The notes below the pieces were generated by a model. The model was not told the DNA's origin, ran no database searches, and worked only from the letters and a program-made list of their open reading frames with translations. Positions 7,561-13,019 of a DNA stretch of 13,019 nucleotides are shown piece after piece. The stretch's first letter is position 1, and every line of letters begins with the position of its first letter. Origin of the DNA: DASSFZ01 sp036514635 (GTDB lineage: Bacteria > Chloroflexota > Anaerolineae > Fen-1058); assembly GCA_036514635.1 (NCBI GenBank), contig DATBWU010000101.1, positions 1 through 13,019 of the forward strand, given 5' to 3'. Position numbers and translations under genes: made by a program.

Positions 7561-9266
7561 CGAAGGGCGAAGGGCGAAGGACGAAGGACGAAGGGCAAAG
7601 GACGAACGACGGCGGGCGCGGCTCCAACTTCCGGCGTCCAACTTCCAACTTCCCACCTCGATTCTCTCCTGAAGCGAAACACGCGTTGATTCTCGGTGCG
7701 GTCGCGCTGCTGGTGTCGTGCGTGCCGTATCTGGCCGGCTACGCGGCGCAGACGCCGGATCGCGTGTTCAGCGGCGCAGTGTTCGATCTGTACGATTACC
7801 ACACGCATCTCGGCGAGATGCAGTTGGGGCTACGCGGTGAGTGGCTGCACCGCGTCCTATCGACGTCCGAAGGGCATGATGGCACACTCATGCGCACCTT
7901 TTTTATCGCGCTGGGGCACGTCGCCCGGCTGAGCGGTCTGTCGCTTCCGTTGGTCTACCAAGTGGCGCGTGTGTTGTTCGGTGCGCTGTTTCTGGTTGCG
8001 GTTTATCGATTCATCGCCGCGTTGCAGCCGGGCGCATCCGTGCGGCGAACGGCTTTCGCATTAGTCGCGTTTTCGTCCGGCCTGGGCTGGCTCGTGCAGA
8101 TCGTCGCGCCGGCCGGCCCCACGGACATCTCGCCGATCGACTTCTGGTTGATCGACGCGAACTCGTTCTTTTCGATCCTGATCTTTCCGCATTTCACGGC
8201 GGCGATGGCGCTTCTGCTAGAGGTCTTCACCCGCCTGCTGAATAGTCTGCGCACGAATGGCCCGGCGGACGATTCCACGCACGTCCCTATACTCCCCTAC
8301 TTCATAACCATCGCCGTATACTCCTTGCTGCTCACCTCGATTCACCCCTATGCTGTTGCGATCATCATTGGCCCCGCCATAGCCTTTGGCGTGTTTCAGT
8401 CGATCCGGCGCCAAGCGCCGCCGCGGCGCTTCTGGCAGTTGACCGCCGCCGTGCTCATCGGTGCCGCGCCGGTATTGATCTATTCGGCGGTCGTGTTCGT
8501 GAGCGAGCCGGTGTTCAAGCAGTGGGCCGAGCAGAACGTCACGCTCTCGCCGCCGCCGATCTACTACGTGCTTGGCTTCGGGCTGGTGCTGGCGTTTGCC
8601 GCCATCGGCCTCCGGCGCTTCGTGCGCGAACGCGGCGAACGGGCCTGGCTGGTGGTGACGTGGATCGTGCTGATCGCAGTCATGGTATATTTGCCCGTGG
8701 GCATTCAGCGCCGCTTCAGCGAGGGGGTTCACGTGCCGCTGAGTTTGATCGCGGCTTACGGGCTGACGGCGTTGGGCGAGCGCCTATCGACGAGGGCGCG
8801 CTTTGTCGCGGTCAACTTCGCGCTCGCGCTCGCGGCGATGTCGAACGCCTATATGGTGCTCAGTCAGACGGCCCAGGCCGCGCTGCGCGACGTGGCGCTG
8901 TTCCATCCCGGCGATCTGATCGCGGCGATCGATTGGTTGGGCCGGCACTCTGAATGGACGGACACCGCGCTGGCCGCCGAATCGACCGGCAGCCTGATCC
9001 CTGCCCGAATTGGGCATCGCGTCGTGCTGGGCCACTGGGCGGAGACCGTCGCGTATGCCGATCGGCAGCAGGATGTGGCGGCATTCTTCAATGCCAGCAC
9101 GCCGGACGCGGATCGGGTCGAGCTGCTGAACAGGCTCGGCGTCCGATTCGTCGTGCAGGGTGACGCCGAGCGCGTGCTGGGCGGGTTCGATCCGGCACGA
9201 GTCGATTATCTGGAGCAGGCGTATGATTCGCGAGAAGTGATGGTCTATCGAGTACAGCTGCCGTAG
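7557..9266 (+). CDS. Large polytopic membrane protein, GT-C-like, unassigned family
   Basis: A 569-residue protein. Residues 1 to about 34 are charged, low-complexity sequence encoded by a 7-bp tandem repeat. The first membrane helix begins near residue 43. The first outer loop holds FDLYDYHTHLG (76-86) with D77, D80 and two histidines, then ten or so further helices, and a soluble C-terminal tail with GHWAETVAYADRQQD. The acidic and histidine-rich first loop and the cluster context suggest a GT-C fold, but I do not recognise a named family, so function is open. ATG 7557 overlaps the previous stop (ATGA). If the repeat tract is not translated, a TTG at 7686 is the nearest start before the first helix. 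A 47-nt gap separates it from the MOSC gene. Confidence 0.75.
   Translation: MTKGEGRRTKDEGQRTNDGGRGSNFRRPTSNFPPRFSPEAKHALILGAVALLVSCVPYLAGYAAQTPDRVFSGAVFDLYDYHTHLGEMQLGLRGEWLHRVLSTSEGHDGTLMRTFFIALGHVARLSGLSLPLVYQVARVLFGALFLVAVYRFIAALQPGASVRRTAFALVAFSSGLGWLVQIVAPAGPTDISPIDFWLIDANSFFSILIFPHFTAAMALLLEVFTRLLNSLRTNGPADDSTHVPILPYFITIAVYSLLLTSIHPYAVAIIIGPAIAFGVFQSIRRQAPPRRFWQLTAAVLIGAAPVLIYSAVVFVSEPVFKQWAEQNVTLSPPPIYYVLGFGLVLAFAAIGLRRFVRERGERAWLVVTWIVLIAVMVYLPVGIQRRFSEGVHVPLSLIAAYGLTALGERLSTRARFVAVNFALALAAMSNAYMVLSQTAQAALRDVALFHPGDLIAAIDWLGRHSEWTDTALAAESTGSLIPARIGHRVVLGHWAETVAYADRQQDVAAFFNASTPDADRVELLNRLGVRFVVQGDAERVLGGFDPARVDYLEQAYDSREVMVYRVQLP
7561..7653. repeat. 7-bp tandem repeat tract inside a reading frame
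   Basis: From 7561 about eight 7-bp units follow the pattern cgaagg(g/a), with later units decaying (cgaacga, cggcggg). From 7626 a second 7-bp series appears: aacttcc at 7626, 7640 and 7647, with ggcgtcc between. The first series is purine-rich and the second pyrimidine-rich on the + strand. Three units equal 21 bp, so the frame gives a seven-residue protein repeat (TKGEGRR, TKDEGQR). Confidence 0.8.
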
Positions 9267-9295
9267 CAACAGAAGTCTCTGCGGTAGCATCGAAT

Positions 9296-9305
9296 GGGGG
9301 GAGAG
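9296..9305 (+). promoter_or_regulatory. Strong ribosome-binding site of the MOSC gene
   Basis: The purine run ggggggagag ends 8 nt before ATG 9314. It is much stronger than the sites inside the glycosyltransferase cassette, where coupling through overlapping stops and starts seems to be used. This marks 9314 as the true start. Confidence 0.7.
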
Positions 9306-9313
9306 TCGAACTT

Positions 9314-9916
9314 ATGCAACTTCGCGAAATCGGGCGTGTGGCTCGTTTGCAGATTCAGCGCACTTCGTTGAAAGTCGGGCGGAAGCCGTATCGAACTTAC
9401 GACACGTCGCCGCTGGCCGATGTGCCGCAGTTGAGCATGTCGCCTGAAGGCGCTGTCGCGATCCTGCCCGGCGATGAAACTGCGCTCGACGTTCATCATC
9501 TGCGCCATCCCGAGACGAAACACGCGGACAAGAACGGTGTGTCCGTCGGCTTCACGTCGAACTATGCGCGGATGCGCGAGCGCTTCGGCGATCATCTATG
9601 GGACGGCTGCGCGGGTGAGAATATCCTGATCGAGACGAGCGAGTCGGTTCGTCCGCCTGATCTTGAGCGCGGCGTGATGATTCGCTGCGGTGCGGCGCGC
9701 GCCGAGTTGTGGCTGACGGATGTCGTCGTCGCGCTGCCGTGCGTCGAGTTTAGCCGTTACTCGTTGCAGATGCCGCGCGCCGAGAAGACCAGTGCCGAGA
9801 TCAAAGAGGCGCTGCAATTCCTGGACGGCGGCACGCGCGGTTACTACGTCACACCAGCCGACCATGGCTCGCCGTTAGTCGTCTCTGTCGGTGACCGCGT
9901 GTTTCTGCCCGAATGA
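9314..9916 (+). CDS. MOSC-domain protein
   Basis: A 200-residue protein formed by a single MOSC domain (the molybdenum-cofactor sulfurase C-terminal fold, shared with YiiM and mARC-type proteins). Supporting features are DGCAGENILIE (97-107), LPCVEF (141-146) with the conserved cysteine C143, LDGGTRGYYV (170-179), and a terminal VGDRVFL typical of the barrel's last strand. MOSC proteins are thought to carry or act on sulfur or molybdenum cofactor through the conserved cysteine. No other cofactor gene is in the window to narrow the role. It starts 47 nt after the membrane-protein stop, so it could be read from the upstream operon, but it has its own strong ribosome-binding site. Confidence 0.85.
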   Translation: MQLREIGRVARLQIQRTSLKVGRKPYRTYDTSPLADVPQLSMSPEGAVAILPGDETALDVHHLRHPETKHADKNGVSVGFTSNYARMRERFGDHLWDGCAGENILIETSESVRPPDLERGVMIRCGAARAELWLTDVVVALPCVEFSRYSLQMPRAEKTSAEIKEALQFLDGGTRGYYVTPADHGSPLVVSVGDRVFLPE

Positions 9917-9917
9917 C

Positions 9918-10025
9918 CTACCCCCCAACCCCCTTCCCTACAGAGGGAAGGGGGAAACGCGCTCCCCTCTCCTCTGTAGGAGAGGGGCAGGGGGAGAGGC
10001 TGCCGAAGGCGTGGGGGAGAGAGAG
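9918..10025. repeat. C-rich/G-rich double-hairpin repeat element D
   Basis: Two perfect hairpins are present: arms cccccttccct (9929-9939) and agggaaggggg (9944-9954) with loop acag, and arms cccctctcct (9964-9973) and aggagagggg (9978-9987) with loop ctgt. The loops are reverse complements of each other, the same design as element B. A G-rich tail runs to about 10025. The element fills the whole 115-nt gap between the MOSC and DUF72 genes. Its G-runs could also fold as a quadruplex, which I have not tested. Confidence 0.75.
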
Positions 10026-10031
10026 GTCAAA

Positions 10032-10913
10032 ATGACCTACTTCACCGGCTCCGCCATCTGGGGGTATACAGGCTGGGTCGGCAACTTCTTTCCGAAAGGC
10101 TCGAAGCCGGCCGACTTTCTGCGCGAATACTCGCGGCGGCTCAGCGCCGTCGAAGGCAACACCACGTTCTACGCCACGCCATCGCCTTCGACCATCGCCC
10201 GTTGGCGAGAAGATACGCCGCCTGGCTTTCGCTTTTGCCCCAAATTGCCCCGCGCGATCAGCCATGCCGGACAGTTGATGCCGCATCTCGATGACGCGCG
10301 CCGCTTTGTCGAGTTGATGCGCGGGCTGGGCGCGCGGCTCGGCCCGTTATTCCTGCAACTGCCGCCGCGTTATTCCCCCAGGTTCACCACCGATCTGCGC
10401 GCCTTCCTCGCCGCCTGGCCGCGTGACGTGAAACTCGCCGTCGAGGTGCGTCACCTCGATTGGTTCAAGGAACCCCATCACGGCTTGCTGAATGCGCTGC
10501 TGCGCGAATGTGACGCGGCGCGCGTGCTGATCGACACGCGACCCATCCGCGACTTGCCCGATGCTGCGATCGAAGATGGTCGCGTGAAGGTGTTGATGGA
10601 TCAGGCGCGCCAGCGCAAGCCCGACGTTCCACTGCTGCCGGAACGCACCGCCTCGTTTGTCATGCTGCGCTACATCGGGCATCCGCAAGTGCACCTGAAC
10701 GCGCCGCTGTTGGACGAGTGGGCCGATCGATTAGCAGGTTGGATGAAGGAAGGTGCGGACGTTTACGCCTTCTGCCATTGCCCCGATGAAACCCAATCGC
10801 CGCTGATCTGCCGGGAACTGCATCGGCGTGTGGCAGCGCGTGTGGAGATCGATCCGTTGCCGTGGGACGGGCGCGCGAGCCAGGCCTCGATCGAGCAGCG
10901 CCGGCTGTTTTGA
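10032..10913 (+). CDS. DUF72 (YecE-like) protein
   Basis: A 293-residue protein of the DUF72 family, a TIM-barrel-like fold of unknown function found widely in bacteria and archaea. The family signature is clear: GYTGWVGNFFP (11-21), VEGNTTFY (40-47), FRFCPKLPRAISH (67-79), FLQLPP (107-112), VEVRH (137-141), an LRYIGH strand (212-217, where most members have vRlhG) and FCHCPDE (247-253). The start ATG 10032 begins the conserved domain. In-frame codons further upstream run through repeat D. The stop at 10911-10913 lies within an A/T-rich palindrome. No pathway can be assigned, and the neighbouring MOSC gene is the only hint of context. Confidence 0.88.
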   Translation: MTYFTGSAIWGYTGWVGNFFPKGSKPADFLREYSRRLSAVEGNTTFYATPSPSTIARWREDTPPGFRFCPKLPRAISHAGQLMPHLDDARRFVELMRGLGARLGPLFLQLPPRYSPRFTTDLRAFLAAWPRDVKLAVEVRHLDWFKEPHHGLLNALLRECDAARVLIDTRPIRDLPDAAIEDGRVKVLMDQARQRKPDVPLLPERTASFVMLRYIGHPQVHLNAPLLDEWADRLAGWMKEGADVYAFCHCPDETQSPLICRELHRRVAARVEIDPLPWDGRASQASIEQRRLF

Positions 10914-10936
10914 TAAATCAAATTCACTCATAATAT
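10910..10936 (+). promoter_or_regulatory. Possible promoter for the radical SAM gene
   Basis: A rare A/T-rich patch contains ttgata (10910-10915) and taatat (10931-10936) with a 15-bp spacer, shorter than the usual 17. It also holds two inverted repeats, tttgat/atcaaa (10909-10914/10917-10922) and actca/tgagt around the second hexamer, which could be an operator. The short spacer makes this a weak call. Confidence 0.35.
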
Positions 10937-11000
10937 TCTGAGTAATTCGGCTCGCCGTGACGTATCGCCGGTCAGAGTGTTGTAGGGTGGTGAAGAACGG

Positions 11001-11032
11001 AGACCTGCCAGGCTGGCAAGACTGGCAGGTCT
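11001..11032 (+). repeat. Hairpin repeat element G in the radical SAM leader
   Basis: Perfect 11-bp arms agacctgccag (11001-11011) and ctggcaggtct (11022-11032) enclose a 10-nt loop. The hairpin ends 26 nt before the start codon. It resembles a dispersed palindrome seen in other environmental genomes (from memory). No T-tract follows, so it is not a classic terminator. Confidence 0.7.
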
Positions 11033-11045
11033 TGGCTCTATTCTT

Positions 11046-11052
11046 GAAGGAG
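11046..11052 (+). promoter_or_regulatory. Ribosome-binding site of the radical SAM gene
   Basis: The sequence gaaggag lies 6 nt upstream of ATG 11059. It fixes that start over the longer in-frame extension, which would pass through hairpin G. Confidence 0.75.
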
Positions 11053-11058
11053 TTATCC

Positions 11059-12279
11059 ATGACACTCGACAAGCGCGACATTTACCGTCTTCCGTGGTCG
11101 AAGAACGACAACCCGATCGGCTGGCTGGAAGTCACCGACATCTGCAACCTCAAGTGCCTGGGTTGCTACCGGCAGAAGATCAGCGGGCACAAGACGCTCG
11201 ACCAGATCAAGGAGGAAGTGCTGTTCCTCAAGCGTTGGCGCAACTGCGATAACATCTCCATTGCCGGCGGCGAGCCGCTGATGCACCCCGACATCCTGGA
11301 TGTGGTGGCGTTCATCGCGCAGAACGGCATAAAGCCGATCATGCTGACGAACGGCGTGAAGCTCGATCGAGAGACGCTCGTGGCGCTGAAGAAGGCCGGC
11401 CTGGCCGGCTTCACGATCCACATCGATAGTTACCAGGGCCGGCCTCACTGGCGCGAGAAGAACGAGGTCGAAACGAACGCGCTCCGCCAGCACTTCGCCG
11501 ATCTGATCCACGATGTCGGCGGGTTGTACGTGGTTTTCAACAGCACGGTATATCCCTCGACGGTTCAGTACATTCCAGAGATGGTGCGCTGGGCGCAGCA
11601 CAACATCGACCGGGTGCACGGCCTGGTGTTCATCTGCTTCCGCACCGCGCCGCTCGAAGAGGAAGTCACCTACCAGCGCGGCGACGCGATGGTCGATGCG
11701 CGCTTCTTGAGTTATGCCAGCGAGACGCAGCCCGATCGCAACATCACCTCGTACGAAGTCCACGATGTCATCAAGCAAGACATCCCCGAGTTCGACGCTT
11801 CGGGTTACCTGGGGGGCACGTGGAAGGTCGATTCGATCAAGTGGCTGGCCGGCGCGATGATCGGCACCAAGCGGCGGATGTACGGCTCGATCGGCCCGAA
11901 GACGATGGAACTGGCGCAGGCGGGACATCACCTGTTCACGGGGCGCTACCTGGCCTATCTCAGTTGCTCGAAGGTGGGCCGCAAGGTGTTCTGGATGTCG
12001 TTGGTCGACAAGACTGTGCGCGCCACGGCGCGGCGCTACTTCGGCGATGTGCTGCGCCATCCCCTGCGCCTGTTCGAATCGATCTATGTGCAGAGCATCG
12101 GCGTCATCCAGGCCCCCGACATCATGCCCGACGGCACGGCCGACATGTGCGATAGTTGCCCGGACATGACGTACTGGAACGGCGAGCTGATCAACTCCTG
12201 CCGCATGGACGAATACCGGCTCTTCGGCGGATTCGTCACCGTCGTCGATCGCGCCGAAGCCGAGAAGATTAACCGCTAA
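11059..12279 (+). CDS. Radical SAM enzyme with C-terminal cysteine group, function unknown
   Basis: A 406-residue protein. The radical SAM cluster is C29-x3-C33-x2-C36 (CNLKCLGCY), followed by the SAM-binding GGEP (70-73) and TNGVKLD. A TIM-barrel half continues to about residue 200. The C-terminal region has an extra cysteine set, CDSC (364-367) plus C381, which may bind an auxiliary iron-sulfur cluster in a SPASM/twitch-like way, though the spacing is not the classic SPASM pattern. A middle segment of about 110 residues (roughly 245-355) is basic and partly amphipathic (WLAGAMIGTKRRMYG, RYFGDVLRHPLRLF) and could contact a membrane or lipid. No peptide precursor or partner gene is adjacent. 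The last residues (INR, stop) come from repeat C copy 2. Substrate is unknown. Confidence 0.85.
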   Translation: MTLDKRDIYRLPWSKNDNPIGWLEVTDICNLKCLGCYRQKISGHKTLDQIKEEVLFLKRWRNCDNISIAGGEPLMHPDILDVVAFIAQNGIKPIMLTNGVKLDRETLVALKKAGLAGFTIHIDSYQGRPHWREKNEVETNALRQHFADLIHDVGGLYVVFNSTVYPSTVQYIPEMVRWAQHNIDRVHGLVFICFRTAPLEEEVTYQRGDAMVDARFLSYASETQPDRNITSYEVHDVIKQDIPEFDASGYLGGTWKVDSIKWLAGAMIGTKRRMYGSIGPKTMELAQAGHHLFTGRYLAYLSCSKVGRKVFWMSLVDKTVRATARRYFGDVLRHPLRLFESIYVQSIGVIQAPDIMPDGTADMCDSCPDMTYWNGELINSCRMDEYRLFGGFVTVVDRAEAEKINR

Positions 12280-12370
12280 GAGCCTGTCTGAAAAGTTGCT
12301 CGAAGCCCGCGTCTCGCGGGCGTCCACCGCGAGGACGCGGTGGATAGAGCACCGTAGATTAACCGCTAAG
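12266..12370. repeat. Perfect 15-bp direct repeat flanking element B copy 2
   Basis: The sequence agattaaccgctaag occurs at 12266-12280 and again at 12356-12370. The 75 bp between are element B copy 2. The first copy contains the stop codon of the radical SAM gene, and the second begins element C copy 2. This is what a target-site duplication would look like. Confidence 0.75.
12281..12355. repeat. Double-hairpin repeat element B, copy 2 (reverse orientation)
   Basis: Relative to copy 1 (143-226) this is the reverse complement: ttgctcgaagcccgcg is shared, then hairpin 12305-12321 (7-bp stem, loop tct) and hairpin 12323-12344 (9-bp stem, loop agga). The second stem differs from copy 1 on both arms in a paired manner. 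One loop base is lost, and the right outer arm of copy 1 is missing, so this copy is shorter. Confidence 0.75.
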
Positions 12371-12458
12371 GCGCGACCCCGCAAAAAGAAGCGGGGCAGG
12401 CGGACGCAAAGGTTTATCAATTTTCTTCGCGCGCTTGGCGTCTTTGCGGTTTGCTTTT
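12356..12458. repeat. Palindromic repeat element C, copy 2, with nested hairpin
   Basis: The left part aaccgctaaggcgcg (12361-12375) and ggacgcaaagg (12402-12412) pair imperfectly with the right part ttcttcgcgcgcttggcgtctttgcggtt (12424-12452), matching the inner arms of copy 1 at 1916-1977. The left arm is broken by a small hairpin, ccccgc/gcgggg (12377-12382/12391-12396, loop A/G-rich), absent from copy 1. In-frame codons here extend the rpsO frame upstream but are not a gene. Confidence 0.65.
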
Positions 12459-12466
12459 CCCTCTCC

Positions 12467-12495
12467 TTGCCGGATCAACCGGGGCATGGTAGAAT
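12467..12495 (+). promoter_or_regulatory. Sigma70-type promoter of rpsO
   Basis: ttgccg (12467-12472), 17-bp spacer, tagaat (12490-12495). Both hexamers are close to consensus with optimal spacing, and the site lies right after element C copy 2. It predicts transcription from about 12502 and a leader of about 70 nt. Confidence 0.65.
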
Positions 12496-12501
12496 CTGCG
12501 G

Positions 12502-12574
12502 CGTCGCATTGAAAGCCACGGCAGGGCCGGACAGCGGCTCCGCGCGTGAGTCACAAAGGCAGGGGAGTTCAGAC
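12502..12574 (+). promoter_or_regulatory. rpsO 5' leader, possible S15 autoregulatory site
   Basis: The predicted leader is GC-rich with several short self-complementary stretches (for example gccacggc, gccgg, cggctccg), and ends in the ribosome-binding site aggggag (12561-12567), 7 nt before the ATG. In several bacterial groups S15 represses its own translation by binding a leader fold. Whether this leader does so is inference; I could not fold it. Confidence 0.35.
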
Positions 12575-12844
12575 ATGACGCTGTCGAAACCCGACAAGGA
12601 CAAGATCATCGGCGAGTTCCATATTCACGGGAGCGATACCGGCTCGCCGGAAGTGCAGGTGGCGCTGCTCACCAGTCGCATCAACCAGTTGACCGAACAT
12701 CTCAAGGTGCACAAGCACGATGAGCACTCGCGGCGCGGGCTGCTCAAGATGGTCGGCCAGCGCCGCCGCCACCTGGCGTACCTGAGTCACAAGGACCCGG
12801 CGCGGTATCGGAGCATCGTCCAGAAGCTGGGACTGCGGAAATAG
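12575..12844 (+). CDS. rpsO: 30S ribosomal protein S15
   Basis: An 89-residue protein, the usual length of S15, a primary 16S rRNA-binding protein that binds the central-domain three-way junction and helps form inter-subunit bridge B4. The conserved HGSDTGSPEVQVALLT (18-33) and HKHDEHSRRGLLKMVGQRRR (46-65) are both present. H42, D49 and S52 match the rRNA-contacting residues known from other bacteria. The start is fixed by ribosome-binding site aggggag and family length. In-frame codons up to 12296 cross repeats B and C and are not part of the gene. It has its own promoter and is followed by a hairpin terminator. Confidence 0.97.
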   Translation: MTLSKPDKDKIIGEFHIHGSDTGSPEVQVALLTSRINQLTEHLKVHKHDEHSRRGLLKMVGQRRRHLAYLSHKDPARYRSIVQKLGLRK

Positions 12845-12875
12845 CGTTGGTTAGTTGGATGGCTGGCTAAAAGAT

Positions 12876-12919
12876 AAGCGAGTAGATGCGGAACGGTCTT
12901 CCCATCTACTCGCTTTGTA
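12876..12919 (+). terminator. Hairpin terminator after rpsO
   Basis: Perfect 13-bp arms aagcgagtagatg (12876-12888) and catctactcgctt (12903-12915) with a 14-nt loop, followed by a T-rich but interrupted tail (ttgtatttgt). The long perfect stem supports termination or RNA-end protection. The imperfect T-tract and modest GC content suggest partial read-through. Confidence 0.6.
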
Positions 12920-12929
12920 TTTGTCTGCC

Positions 12930-12975
12930 CGGTTGTAACCTGCCGCTGTGGCGAAACGGCGGCAGATCACAACCG
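12930..12975 (+). promoter_or_regulatory. Structured hairpin beyond rpsO, possible leader of the next gene
   Basis: cggttgt (12930-12936) pairs with acaaccg (12969-12975), and ctgccgc (12940-12946) pairs with gcggcag (12959-12965), giving two 7-bp stems joined by a symmetric 3x3 internal loop with a 12-nt terminal loop. No gene starts before the window ends. In many bacteria pnp follows rpsO and has a hairpin leader cut by RNase III; this position would fit, but the next gene is not visible. I recognise no known riboswitch. The remaining 44 bases to the end show only a short ccgtc/gggcgg stem. Confidence 0.5.
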
Positions 12976-13019
12976 AGAAGCCGTCTGCGCAGGGCGGTTC
13001 AGGTATTGGAGAGTGTCTC

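Noticed and set aside
9891..10031. N-terminal extension of the DUF72 protein
   Set aside because: It overlaps the MOSC gene end and translates repeat D.
11053..12420. A 455-codon open frame on the - strand opposite the radical SAM gene
   Set aside because: It is a GC-rich shadow of a clearly real + strand gene, with no recognisable domain and no plausible ribosome-binding site.
12296..12574. A 93-residue N-terminal extension of S15
   Set aside because: It crosses repeats B and C and the promoter. The 89-residue product is the normal S15 length.
12930..13019. A known riboswitch, SRP RNA or 6S-like RNA
   Set aside because: The hairpin is clear but none of the conserved sequence cores I know for those RNAs is present.

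Overview
The window is GC-rich (by eye about 60%), densely coded, and every gene I can support lies on the + strand. It looks like a chromosomal segment of a free-living bacterium. The pattern of many GT-C membrane proteins, a MOSC/DUF72 pair, a lone radical SAM gene and gene gaps filled with palindromic repeats resembles environmental Chloroflexota (Anaerolineae-like). That assignment is an impression from style and is not proven by the sequence.

Region 1 (1-247) has no gene. It holds two palindromic repeat elements, here called A and B. Region 2 (248-9266) is a seven-gene cassette that reads as one transcription unit: a DPM1-like GT2 polyprenyl-phosphate mannose synthase, a zinc-ribbon SAM methyltransferase, and five polytopic membrane proteins. 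Two of these are GT87-like, one is GT39/PMT_2-like, and two are unassigned but GT-C-like. Most junctions overlap by 1-4 nt. The logic is coherent: the GT2 enzyme would charge a polyprenyl phosphate with a hexose, and GT-C enzymes use such lipid-linked sugars to glycosylate lipids, glycans or proteins on the outer face of the membrane. The final acceptor is unknown.

Region 3 (9314-10913) has a MOSC-domain protein and a DUF72/YecE-like protein separated by a C-rich/G-rich palindromic repeat. Region 4 (11059-12279) is a stand-alone radical SAM enzyme with an extra C-terminal cysteine group. It has a hairpin repeat in its leader and nested repeats at its 3' end. Region 5 (12467-13019) is rpsO (ribosomal protein S15) with a good sigma70-type promoter, a structured leader, a hairpin terminator, and then a second hairpin that may belong to the leader of the next gene. 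In many bacteria that gene is pnp, which is not in this window.

The most unusual aspect is the repeat load. At least eight palindromic or tandem repeat elements occupy nearly all non-overlapping gene junctions, and four genes have a terminus encoded by repeat sequence. One element (B copy 2) is flanked by a perfect 15-bp direct repeat inside another repeat (C copy 2), which looks like a past insertion with target duplication. B copies 1 and 2 lie in opposite orientation near the two ends of the window and show paired changes that keep the hairpins.
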